Positions 6,586-15,221 of a stretch of 25,693 nt of DNA are shown here, one piece after another. The notes beneath the pieces were generated by a model, which ran no database searches, was not told the origin of the DNA, and saw only the letters and a list, made by a program, of their open reading frames with translations. The translations under genes were made by a program, and so were the position numbers. Numbering within the stretch: position 1 is the stretch's first letter; each line of letters begins with the position of its first letter. Source of the stretch: a virus; IMG/VR virus record IMGVR_UViG_3300046011_008818, positions 1-25,693 of that record; one strand, 5' to 3'.

Positions 6586-9150
6586 ATGGCAGATTATTTT
6601 TCAGGGTTTGGAAGTTCTTTAGGAGATAAGGTTTTACCTACCGGTGATGCTTTAAAAAGAAAGGTAGACGGCCAGAGAGAAAATTGGTTAAGAGGAATAT
6701 CCACAACTAAACACGGGAAAAAAGAAGATCCCACGTATTTACACTTCAGATTTATATTTGATTTTGGTGATACTTCACTAATAGACCCAGAAACATTTTT
6801 ACCACCATCTCCGCTTTTTAGAGCAGTATCTTCTGATAATCCTTTAGCAGAAGCTCAGTCTCTTAATAATCTGGATCCTAATGCACCTACACCTTCACAG
6901 ATTATAGATGCTGCTCAAAGGGCTCAAGCTGGTAACTTTTACACCGACATGGATTTTTTCTACGGTAGTAAAATGGTAATAGACTCGAGGGTGCAAAACG
7001 GGGTTTTTCCTGTTAACGGACCTGTTGCATATATGGGAGCTCAGCAATTTTTAGCACAGAGATCTGTAAAAAGACAGCAGATGCTTAATTCTTTTAGGAA
7101 GGGGTTAAAATTTATAAATGAGAAATGTCCTTATTATTTTCAATCTCTTTCAGGGCTAGACCAATTATTAAAAGTAGACATTAAGAATTTCCATAAAGCA
7201 GCAGGAAAACCACAAAGAGCAGGGACACTAACAGTAGAGTGTCTAGAATCTATAGACATGAGAATTTTTGCTTTGTCTGATCTTTATAGAAAAGCAATAT
7301 ACGACTATACTTACCATAGAACAATGCTTCCTGAAAACCTTAGGAAGTTTAGGATGTGGGTAGTTATAACTGAGATAAGGAATATACAGTTAACCTATGG
7401 TATTAATGACGTTTTAAACCCTTTCTCTATTCCTTCAGTTGCTCAGGGAGCTAATTTCTTAGATAGTTTTAATAGTCAAACTGGACTATTAGACAACACG
7501 GAAGGAATTTTACAAAAAACAACAGGAAGAGACGAGGATAAATTCGGATCCTATGAGTTAGGTCCATACGCTTTTATTTACCAACTAGATCAGTGTGAAT
7601 TTGATTTCGACGATTCTTACCCATCTTTTTCTACCATAGATAATAAAGGGTTAAGTACACCAGTTAGCAACAAGTTTAAGATACATGTTGGTAGAGTAAG
7701 AGATCACAAGATACAATTTAATCAAATAGCGGACGTTATACAGAAAAACGATAATATAAAATCCATGGTTCTTTCCGATATCTGGGGTCCTAGAACTGGC
7801 GATTATGCTGATTATGATTATTTTGGATCTGCTGGTATTGCTGAAGCTAATGCTACAGGAGCTAGTCAGTCTGCTGAATACTTTGCACAACTTGCTTCTA
7901 ATTTTATAACTAATAGCGTTGCAGATCTTAAAGATCAAGGGGTTCAGATATTACAAGGTGCTCTTCTTGGGAATATCTATGGATTAGGAGGTATTAATCC
8001 TGGTACAGCATTAAGAAGTGTTCAATCTACAATTAACACTGTAAATAATTTTGTAAATAACGGAGTTCCAAATCCATTTGCAGACAACACTCCTCAAGGA
8101 CAGGGATTAGGAGGTCCGGGGCAAAGACAGTATCCTTCTCTTAATGAAGATGCTTATACCGGAGTTCCGTCCAGCACACAGGAAAATTTAGGAACTGCTT
8201 ATAGCGGAACACCAGGTAATCCTGGTTCTTTAAATGAGGATGTATATTCAACTAACCCTGGAACATCACTAGGATTACCCGACAGGGAATATCCTATACC
8301 AGGAGGGGATGAATATGTCAATGTTCCTGGATCCGATTCAGGAGTCCCTGGTAGGGTTTATCCATCGGTAGACGAGGATTTATATAACAATAATCCGGGG
8401 AGTGATCTTGGATTACCTGATAGACAATATCCTATAGTCGGAGGAGAGGATGAATACGATAATGTTCCTGGATCTGATTTAGGCGTACCTAATAGGGTTT
8501 ATCCAACAACGAGTGATGATATCTATAGCGGTAATCCTGGAGCTGAATTAGGTCTACCAGATAGACAGTATCCTCCTATATCAGAGGATCAATATCCGGA
8601 TCAACAGCAGATAGAGACGAACAACATTGGCTCGATCTATCCCGATTTGAGTAACGAGTATGATTCAATTAACACTAGGGAGTATGAGGACGCAATTAAG
8701 GTTTCAACTGATAATATAGGAGACGTCTATGAGGATAAAAATAACTTGTATACTGAGATAAATGAGACTGTATATAATAATACCTCATCCTTAGTGATTA
8801 ATGAGCCTATAGGCGATGTTTACGAGGATAGCAGTAACAGATATCCGCAGGTTAATGATAGTGTTTATGATACAACAAACCCACCTAATAGTGATTTTCT
8901 AGGAGAAGTTTATGAGAGATCAAAAAATACATATCCACAGGTAAATGATGATCTATATCCTAATCAAAGATCCGTAAGCGGTAATATAAATGATGATGTA
9001 TATAAAAGAGTACCTGGATCAGATCTAGGAACCCCAGGAAGAAATTACGAAGGAAATAATTCTAATGAATATTCTAAAATACCTCAGCAAATTAATGTAA
9101 ATAATATAGGAAGAGTTTATCCTAATAAACAAAATGAAAACAATCTGTAG
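6586..9150 (+). CDS. Baseplate/tube-like protein with repeat-rich tail
   Basis: This 854-residue protein has two parts. Residues 1 to about 470 look globular and virion-like, with HFRFIFDFGDTSLIDPETF near the start, an amphipathic helical stretch (QQFLAQRSVKRQQMLNSFRK), LRKFRMWVVITEIRNIQLTY (about 256-275) and YAFIYQLDQCEFDFDDSYPS. The LR-x-F-x-M-x-V-x-I-x-EIR and Y-x-L-x-x-C-x-F-x-F pattern recalls tail-tube-fold proteins that start or cap the tube. Residues 516-854 are a low-complexity, Tyr/Pro/Asp/Asn-rich array of about 23-30-residue repeats with no hydrophobic core. The gene lies between the gp27-like hub and the gp5-like spike, so it may be a hub or tube-initiator subunit with a long flexible arm. 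The function of the arm is unknown. No transmembrane segment or enzyme motif is visible. Confidence 0.6.
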   Translation: MADYFSGFGSSLGDKVLPTGDALKRKVDGQRENWLRGISTTKHGKKEDPTYLHFRFIFDFGDTSLIDPETFLPPSPLFRAVSSDNPLAEAQSLNNLDPNAPTPSQIIDAAQRAQAGNFYTDMDFFYGSKMVIDSRVQNGVFPVNGPVAYMGAQQFLAQRSVKRQQMLNSFRKGLKFINEKCPYYFQSLSGLDQLLKVDIKNFHKAAGKPQRAGTLTVECLESIDMRIFALSDLYRKAIYDYTYHRTMLPENLRKFRMWVVITEIRNIQLTYGINDVLNPFSIPSVAQGANFLDSFNSQTGLLDNTEGILQKTTGRDEDKFGSYELGPYAFIYQLDQCEFDFDDSYPSFSTIDNKGLSTPVSNKFKIHVGRVRDHKIQFNQIADVIQKNDNIKSMVLSDIWGPRTGDYADYDYFGSAGIAEANATGASQSAEYFAQLASNFITNSVADLKDQGVQILQGALLGNIYGLGGINPGTALRSVQSTINTVNNFVNNGVPNPFADNTPQGQGLGGPGQRQYPSLNEDAYTGVPSSTQENLGTAYSGTPGNPGSLNEDVYSTNPGTSLGLPDREYPIPGGDEYVNVPGSDSGVPGRVYPSVDEDLYNNNPGSDLGLPDRQYPIVGGEDEYDNVPGSDLGVPNRVYPTTSDDIYSGNPGAELGLPDRQYPPISEDQYPDQQQIETNNIGSIYPDLSNEYDSINTREYEDAIKVSTDNIGDVYEDKNNLYTEINETVYNNTSSLVINEPIGDVYEDSSNRYPQVNDSVYDTTNPPNSDFLGEVYERSKNTYPQVNDDLYPNQRSVSGNINDDVYKRVPGSDLGTPGRNYEGNNSNEYSKIPQQINVNNIGRVYPNKQNENNL
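8131..9147 (+). repeat. Protein-level tandem repeats, two related types
   Basis: In residues 516-854 of the 854-aa protein, units begin with YP or YE. The first type reads YP-x4-(D/E)D-x-Y-x-x-NPGSDLGLPDRQ, with variants VPGSDLGVPNR and NPGAELGLPDRQ alternating, about 23 residues per unit. The second type reads NIGDVYEDKNNLYTEINETVY and variants (EPIGDVYED, FLGEVYERS), about 28-31 residues. At the DNA level the copies differ largely by synonymous changes, so they are old duplications kept at the protein level and not recent slippage. Confidence 0.85.
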
Positions 9151-9169
9151 TATTTGTATATAATTTAAA

Positions 9170-10066
9170 ATGGGATTAGTAGACAGAAATAAATTAGAAA
9201 AGCCTAATATAGAGATATCTCACTATCTAGGCGTTGTTGTAGACAATAAGGATCCTGAGTTTAAATGTAGGGCTAAGATAAGAGTTTTTGGTGTTTTTGA
9301 TGAACTACTTGATGAGGATCTTCCTTGGGCACATCAAAGATTTGAACAAAGCTATGGATTAGGAGGCGGATCTGGGAGAATGTCTGTTCCTAAACTTGGT
9401 TCTGTTGTTCATGTGCAATTTAACAATGGTAACTATTATAGTCCTGAGTATAAGGCAGTCCAGGAATTGGCACCAGACTTGGTTGAAGAGATAAGAGCTA
9501 GTTATGATGGAGCACATTCTTTGATATACGATGGTATAGAAAGATTGAAGATGTATTATACTGTAGAGAAGGGATTAGTTATTGATCTTAAAGAATCAAA
9601 AATCATAATACGAAACGACAACTCTATACTTATAACACATGCTGATGACACCGCTTCAATAGAATTAAAAGGTGGAAAGATAACAAAGTATGCTGACCAG
9701 GAGATAGAAAATACTGCTATAACTAGGATCAAGCACAGTTCAGAAGAAGTTTGGATGGATGGTAAAACAACGAATCTAGGACACTCTCCGCTTTTTTCTG
9801 CTGTTTGTGCGGAGCCTTTATTTGATTTTCTAAAAAAATTAGCTATATCAGTCGATGCTAAAATGCCAGCAACACCTGGTGTTAATTCGACATTAGCTTC
9901 TAGTTTTGAGCAATTAGCAACAAGTCAAACCGTTAGGGTAACTAGGGAAAATGCTCCAGACTTTCCAGTAGTCCCTGCTACTGCTGATTCCCCTGTTGGT
10001 ATACCTAATACTGGTACATCAGGTACGTCTGGAACATCAGGAACTAGCGGAATAACAGCAGTCTAA
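9170..10066 (+). CDS. Baseplate central spike, OB-fold (gp5/gpV-like)
   Basis: This 298-residue protein opens with an OB-fold of the phage_base_V/gp5_OB type at about residues 18-100: YLGVVVDNKDPEFKCRAKIR, the PWAHQRF segment, and VPKLGSVVHVQFNNGNYYSP. It then has a strand-rich section (GLVIDLKESKIIIRNDNSIL and following short strands with SIELKGGKITKYA) that fits the intertwined beta-helix of gp5/VgrG spikes. The C-terminus is low complexity and ends in four Gly-Thr-Ser repeats. The T4 lysozyme domain is absent, as in gpV-type spikes, so peptidoglycan cutting must come from elsewhere. By family knowledge, a trimer sits below the gp27-like hub and punctures the outer membrane. It starts 19 nt after the repeat-tailed gene. 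No PAAR protein was seen in this window. Confidence 0.8.
   Translation: MGLVDRNKLEKPNIEISHYLGVVVDNKDPEFKCRAKIRVFGVFDELLDEDLPWAHQRFEQSYGLGGGSGRMSVPKLGSVVHVQFNNGNYYSPEYKAVQELAPDLVEEIRASYDGAHSLIYDGIERLKMYYTVEKGLVIDLKESKIIIRNDNSILITHADDTASIELKGGKITKYADQEIENTAITRIKHSSEEVWMDGKTTNLGHSPLFSAVCAEPLFDFLKKLAISVDAKMPATPGVNSTLASSFEQLATSQTVRVTRENAPDFPVVPATADSPVGIPNTGTSGTSGTSGTSGITAV
10013..10051 (+). repeat. Gly-Thr-Ser triplet repeat
   Basis: Four consecutive Gly-Thr-Ser units plus a final Gly lie near the C-terminus of the spike protein. The copies use different codons (GGT/GGA, ACA/ACG/ACT, TCA/TCT/AGC), so selection acts on the peptide. It is probably a flexible linker or a short collagen-like tether. 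Confidence 0.9.
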
Positions 10067-10067
10067 T

Positions 10068-13000
10068 ATGGAAAGTATAGAATCTAGAATAGACAGCTTA
10101 CTCGGTAAGGATTTTGCTAATATGTCTGCTGACGAGATATTAAATACGATATCTGGCGGACAGAATTTTAATATACCTTATGAGGATCTTCAGTCTAAAG
10201 AGGGATTCGAGAAAGAGTTAAATAAAACTCAAAAAGAAGTAGATGGAGTAATAAAAAGCTTAAATCCTCAAAAACCACCTATACCACTAAAGGATATTGA
10301 AGATTTAGCTTGTAACTATGAGGGAGATGATCTATACAGTAGAATAATATTAGAAACTATAAGGAGAGAGGATAAGAAATTATATGCTAATCTTATAAAT
10401 TCCGCTGAATATAAAAATAATTTACCAATATCCGAGACGGATCTTGGTGTTGAAGTAAAAGGAGTAGATCTAGGATTTTCTAAAAAAATACCATCTGAGG
10501 GAATAACAAAATACCTTAAAAGAAAAAATCCTGGATTTTTAGAAAAAATAAACGAAAAAATATTCGATAACCTAGACCCTCTGATTTTAGGAAAGCCTTC
10601 AAATTCTGGATCTAGAAAAAAAAGAAAACTAAATATACTAGGATTTGAGATACCACTTGAATTCATAATGAACGGTACACAAATAGTACACGTAAAAATA
10701 GGTGGTGATGAAATAAATTTAGATCGTGCTTTAGAAAAAATAAACGGTCTCTTAAAAAAACAAAATGAGAATTCTAAGCCTTGTGACTTTGATGGTATAG
10801 ATGTAAACACATCCTCTGAAAGGATAGATGGCTTCGATGCTAATTTTTTTCCCGATGGAGACGATCCTATAGTTGATGACGAGTGTTTACCAGGTATTCC
10901 AGAAGATCCTATAACAGGAGATCCTATATTAACCAAAGGAAACTTTGATGAATCGTTAGAAGATTTCTGTGATCCGCCTATTTATGAATTTAAAAGAGAT
11001 GAGGTACCAGATCCTGAACCACCTCAAGTTGATGTTGATTCAATAGATGCTTGTCTATCTTCTGCACTCGACAAAAGCAAAAAACTGGAAGATGATATTA
11101 AACTTCTAGCTAGATGGCAAATGATAGAGATGAGTCTACAGGAAATCCTTTATCATTATGAGCCAATATATGAATATCAAAAATCTTTATCTGAAAATTG
11201 GAGGGATAGAATCACAGTAAACAGCGGAGGCGATCCTTCAAATTTTGATATAGGTATCCAGATATTGACATATAGAGATGAGATAGAAAGATATAACCAG
11301 GAGCTTACTGACCAGGAGGAAAAATATAATAATGATAGGGATCTATTTCTAAAAGAGAATGAAATATTTACTGAGGATCTTTTTCTTTTAAATGTTTATG
11401 ATACAGAACTAAGTTCTATTGGGGTTGAAGAATTATTTAACAACCAGATAAATGCTAATAAATCTCCTATAACTTATGAAAGCTCTACAGATTCATGGCC
11501 TATAGCGGAGGGTGTTTCTAAATTTTTATCTAATGCTGAGAGTATTAGAGATATTATGATAGAAAAGAATTTTATAGGTATAATAGAAACTAAAATAAGT
11601 GATACACAGGCTTTATTAGATGCTTCGATACAGACTCTATCTGAAAGGTTACAAAAACAAGTCACAGTTAGCGACGTTGAAAAATCTTTTATCCCATCTA
11701 GTACTACTACATCGGATCTCTATGGACAGGGTAATGAGTCTTTAGAGATAAATGCTAGAGTTTTTAAAAGCCCCGCGCAACTTCTCTTAACTACTTCTTC
11801 ATACACATATGATTCATATGGATATGATTTTTTAGAAGCTCTTAAGGAATTTTCAGTTAGATATACAACAAACTTTAATAAGTCACTGAGCGAGTTAGAA
11901 TTTAAGTTATCCTTGGCTACGGACTACGGATTCCCTTTACCTTACAAGAAAGTAAAGAAACCATCCAAGATAACATTTACTGGAAAAAGCACTGGTCCTT
12001 TGGGAGATGTTAATATACCAGACGAGGAAAAGATAAAAATAGGAAACGAATATGCAAATAACGGAGGACTTTTAAGTGATGAATCCGCGGACTATTTAGA
12101 ATCTTACCAGTTTATAAAAATAGATAACATAAGAACTGGATTTCCCGATGTAGCTAAATTTTATGATTTTATAGATAAGATAGTAAATACAAACAGATCT
12201 AAAGAAAACATAATAGAAGACATAGTAGAAGATAGAGGAATACTATACGGTCAGCTCATAGAGAAATCTGCTTCACCATGGCTTTTCTTTACTCCTGAAG
12301 AAAGGGGAGACAACGATGCTAGAGATCCTTCTAAAAGCAGGCCATCTAGTTTTACAGCGGACGGGGAACCAACTCCGGTATTTACTGAATTTTATAGCAA
12401 CTTTAAAACTAAATGGAACGAGAAGTACATTTTAAATAAAGAGACTTATATTAATCCAGCCATAGAGGATTTAAAAGAAAAAGCTAGAAAGGCTGGTGAA
12501 GGATTAGGAAAAACACTACCCACCTCGGATGTTATCGGTATAAGAATATTTGAAAATTATACTGACGTAAAAAAGAAATACGACCAGATAAAAGAAACTA
12601 TCTTGCTCGCATCTCAGAAGATCAACGAGCTTAATGAATCTCTAAAACCAGAAAACGTAGAGAAAAGATTTAGTGATATTAAATGCGCTGGTGCCCAATC
12701 TCCTCCAGACGAGGACGATAAAGAAAATTGTCCTCCCGTTTGTTGTGGAGAGCCTGGATCTGATTTTAAAACCGGTAACTATCTGCTTTCTTCTCCACCG
12801 AGTTCAGATTGTCCGACTATGTTTCAAAGATGCTGGTGGAAGCAATTTTCTAAAGACCTCACTAAAGTTGGGTTGCTACCATATCCAAATGGACTCCCAC
12901 CAATTGAGGATCCTAAGTATTTTTTAACACCTGGACCTTCGGTTAGGTTGGGATTAAAATATTGGCCGGTGGGATATCTACCACCTTCTTTTATTCCTAT

Positions 13001-15164
13001 TCCTGTACCTAATCCGATAGATGGTAATCCGTACATAAGAATACCTCTTCCTATGATATGGACTATAGTTCCTCCTATATTAATACCTTTACCTTTCAAT
13101 TTGGGAATGTTAGTTATATTCATTCCATTTATAGGAGGGTTTATGCCAACTCCTTTAGTTTATCTGAAAGAGTTTGTCACGGGTAGTTCTTTATTTCTTA
13201 CTGGACTTAGAGGACCAAGATTTATACCTAGGAAATCTGATCCATCGGTTAAAGATCCATTTGAAAAAATTAAACAGGCTCTATCTTTTGGTATTCCTGA
13301 TAAATTAATTCCACTTCCTGGATTTGGCTTAGATGATCTTGATTCTCCGTCTAGGGTATTGAGTGACATTAGGAGTAATTTAAATAAGATATTTGATTCT
13401 GTTCCCCCTCCAGGTAATGTCCAGCAAATAAGGGATATACAAGAAAAGGAAAGGGAACTAAAAAGAAAGATAAGGGAAAAGGAAAAGGATTATAAGAGTA
13501 AAAGTGCACTTCTAGATTTACCAGCACCGGATCTTTCAGCTGAGGAAGAACAACTAAAAATATTACTAGGACAAAGGAAGGAAGGTTTAAAATCTGCCAT
13601 AAAGGATTATCTCAAAGTAAGTATACCTGATCCTAAATCAATATATTTTCCAAAAGATAAAGATAAGTTAAAAATAGACATACCTGGGATAATAAAATCC
13701 TTGAGGATACTAAAAGAAATGAGAGCTAGTTTAGTCCCTATAGATTGTCCTAACTTTGTGAACTTTAAGGATGAAATGAGGGAGGTTTTAAAACTAATGA
13801 AAATAGTTTGCCCTCCGATATACCTGGATGAAAATCTAGGAGTAGCTAATTCTAGTAAGATATTTTTAAGAATTAGAAAAGACCCTAGGTTAATGACTGA
13901 TGATGAATTCAGATCACTAGTAAAAGGGATAAGGGGATCTTCGATGGTGATAGCCAAAGTTATACTTTGGGGTAACAGATTCTCCGTAATAAAGAAAGTT
14001 AGAGACGGAGCATTCTCTTTAGTTGAAAGAAGTGAATTTGAAGGAGTTTTTAAATTTCCAGAAATAAAGATAACAAACTTAGCTCCTAGAGCACTTAAAT
14101 TTTTCAGAAAGAAAAATCCTATTATAGAAGCTATGAAGTTTCGTATAATGGAGGGATTACTAAATATAGAATATACGAGGGAGGATTTTTCAAGATATGT
14201 TAGATATGACGGTGAAGATCCTATACTAGTTATAAGAGTTAAGGATTTAAAGAGGTTGGTGTCTAAAAAGATTGGATTAAGTAGGATTGGTCCTTTTGAT
14301 CCTGTCAGACCCTTAGATCAAGAAGATCCGTTAATATCTAATTTCCCTTTTCCTAAAGGACCTTTATCATGTCTTAGCTCTTTGAATGGCGGATTCGGTA
14401 ATGCGGTTGCAGCTTTTGAATTACCTACAGTTTTTCCACCTAAGCAGGATCAAGTTGCTCAAATTCCAGGATTAGGAGGGATTGTACAAGTTACTATACC
14501 TGGATCTGTCGTAAAGAACTTTTTAATAAGTACTCTGGATAAATCATTAGATGCTGGAGCTCTCGAAAAAATATTCCCAGAAATATCGGATATAAATTCA
14601 CCCAAGTTTTTGAACATAGAGCCTTCTGATATACAGAAGATAGCTAAGAATCTGGTTACAGATTTAATAAAGCCAGAATCAAAGGATATACCTGCATTTT
14701 TAAATGTTCTAAAGATACCAGTGATTCCTAAATCTAGACCTACTGATATAATAGAGCAGGCGTTAATAGGAATGGGAGCTCCACCTCCTGCTAGAATCGT
14801 TTACAGTCTTTTCTGGCAATACTTCAAGAGTCTACCAAAAACGCCATTATCAGATATATTGGTGTTACCTAAAGTGACTGCTTCCGCAGAGTTGCTTTCT
14901 AAAATACCTTGGCCTCTTGCTGTGCTAATAGGAAGGGATATATTAAATATAATCAACCCGATATCTATGAACGACGACCATCCTGTTTGGAGAAGAATGA
15001 GCTTAAAGAATACATACTATGTGGTTTATTTAGACGAATTCTTAAGAAGCGCTGCTGATGTATCGGGATTATTCAAGTTTTTCCTCGGATCAGCAGATCC
15101 AGTATACCCTATACCGGAGCTTCCTTCCGAATTAAAAAAAGAGACCAATATAAAAAAATATTAA
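10068..15164 (+). CDS. Giant baseplate-associated structural protein (1698 aa)
   Basis: This is the longest complete gene here, starting 1 nt after the spike gene. Residues 1-300 are acidic with scattered Cys. About 320-860 is helical and charged (for example EIERYNQELTDQEEKYNNDR). Residues 873-923 form a Cys cluster including ENCPPVCCGEPGSD and CPTMFQRCWW. Residues about 937-1050 are a Pro-rich hydrophobic block with PSFIPIPVPNP and YIRIPLPMIWTIVPPILIPL. About 1115-1180 is a predicted coiled coil (EKERELKRKIREKEKDY), followed by a mixed C-terminal region with repeated short Pro motifs. It resembles very large structural proteins of jumbo myoviruses that keep such a P/I/L-rich core, which I recall only as a pattern. 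A tape-measure role is possible from the length, but the position after the spike gene and the modest coiled-coil content argue against it. Virion location is inferred from context. Confidence 0.62.
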   Translation: MESIESRIDSLLGKDFANMSADEILNTISGGQNFNIPYEDLQSKEGFEKELNKTQKEVDGVIKSLNPQKPPIPLKDIEDLACNYEGDDLYSRIILETIRREDKKLYANLINSAEYKNNLPISETDLGVEVKGVDLGFSKKIPSEGITKYLKRKNPGFLEKINEKIFDNLDPLILGKPSNSGSRKKRKLNILGFEIPLEFIMNGTQIVHVKIGGDEINLDRALEKINGLLKKQNENSKPCDFDGIDVNTSSERIDGFDANFFPDGDDPIVDDECLPGIPEDPITGDPILTKGNFDESLEDFCDPPIYEFKRDEVPDPEPPQVDVDSIDACLSSALDKSKKLEDDIKLLARWQMIEMSLQEILYHYEPIYEYQKSLSENWRDRITVNSGGDPSNFDIGIQILTYRDEIERYNQELTDQEEKYNNDRDLFLKENEIFTEDLFLLNVYDTELSSIGVEELFNNQINANKSPITYESSTDSWPIAEGVSKFLSNAESIRDIMIEKNFIGIIETKISDTQALLDASIQTLSERLQKQVTVSDVEKSFIPSSTTTSDLYGQGNESLEINARVFKSPAQLLLTTSSYTYDSYGYDFLEALKEFSVRYTTNFNKSLSELEFKLSLATDYGFPLPYKKVKKPSKITFTGKSTGPLGDVNIPDEEKIKIGNEYANNGGLLSDESADYLESYQFIKIDNIRTGFPDVAKFYDFIDKIVNTNRSKENIIEDIVEDRGILYGQLIEKSASPWLFFTPEERGDNDARDPSKSRPSSFTADGEPTPVFTEFYSNFKTKWNEKYILNKETYINPAIEDLKEKARKAGEGLGKTLPTSDVIGIRIFENYTDVKKKYDQIKETILLASQKINELNESLKPENVEKRFSDIKCAGAQSPPDEDDKENCPPVCCGEPGSDFKTGNYLLSSPPSSDCPTMFQRCWWKQFSKDLTKVGLLPYPNGLPPIEDPKYFLTPGPSVRLGLKYWPVGYLPPSFIPIPVPNPIDGNPYIRIPLPMIWTIVPPILIPLPFNLGMLVIFIPFIGGFMPTPLVYLKEFVTGSSLFLTGLRGPRFIPRKSDPSVKDPFEKIKQALSFGIPDKLIPLPGFGLDDLDSPSRVLSDIRSNLNKIFDSVPPPGNVQQIRDIQEKERELKRKIREKEKDYKSKSALLDLPAPDLSAEEEQLKILLGQRKEGLKSAIKDYLKVSIPDPKSIYFPKDKDKLKIDIPGIIKSLRILKEMRASLVPIDCPNFVNFKDEMREVLKLMKIVCPPIYLDENLGVANSSKIFLRIRKDPRLMTDDEFRSLVKGIRGSSMVIAKVILWGNRFSVIKKVRDGAFSLVERSEFEGVFKFPEIKITNLAPRALKFFRKKNPIIEAMKFRIMEGLLNIEYTREDFSRYVRYDGEDPILVIRVKDLKRLVSKKIGLSRIGPFDPVRPLDQEDPLISNFPFPKGPLSCLSSLNGGFGNAVAAFELPTVFPPKQDQVAQIPGLGGIVQVTIPGSVVKNFLISTLDKSLDAGALEKIFPEISDINSPKFLNIEPSDIQKIAKNLVTDLIKPESKDIPAFLNVLKIPVIPKSRPTDIIEQALIGMGAPPPARIVYSLFWQYFKSLPKTPLSDILVLPKVTASAELLSKIPWPLAVLIGRDILNIINPISMNDDHPVWRRMSLKNTYYVVYLDEFLRSAADVSGLFKFFLGSADPVYPIPELPSELKKETNIKKY

Positions 15165-15221
15165 TTTCTTGGAAATTTTAATCCAATTTTACACTAGAAA
15201 ACAATACAAACCCAAAATAAT
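15165..15221 (+). promoter_or_regulatory. Longest intergenic gap; candidate promoter/leader
   Basis: This 57-nt AT-rich gap separates the central baseplate block from the S1-like gene. It holds TTAATTTCTTGGAA at 15161-15174, nearly the same as an element in the 18563-18600 gap, followed by an A-rich leader without Shine-Dalgarno sequence (CAAACCCAAAATAATATG, ATG at 15222). No clear hairpin terminator is visible. A promoter reading is tentative. Confidence 0.28.

Noticed and set aside
2412-9169. T4-like late promoter boxes (TATAAATA) in gaps such as GTATATAATG before 2434 and GTATATAATTTAAA before 9170
   Set aside because: The matches are partial, and such strings are common by chance at this base composition; no consistent spacing to starts was seen.
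10316-10936. 206-codon antisense open frame within the 1698-aa gene
   Set aside because: It lies wholly opposite a convincing gene, is Ser/Pro/Ile/Phe-rich as expected for the complement of AT-rich codons, and shows no recognisable domain.
12673-12927. 84-codon + strand open frame within the 1698-aa gene
   Set aside because: It overlaps the Cys cluster and Pro-rich block of the larger frame, has no motif, and looks like an out-of-frame shadow.
10068-15164. Tape-measure protein
   Set aside because: Length fits, but the gene follows the spike gene, long continuous coiled coil is lacking, and the Cys and Pro-rich blocks are not typical; kept only as a low-probability alternative.
15165-15221. 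Possible terminator in the longest gap
   Set aside because: No stable GC stem followed by a T run is visible; AAATTTT-type palindromes are too weak and expected in AT-rich DNA.
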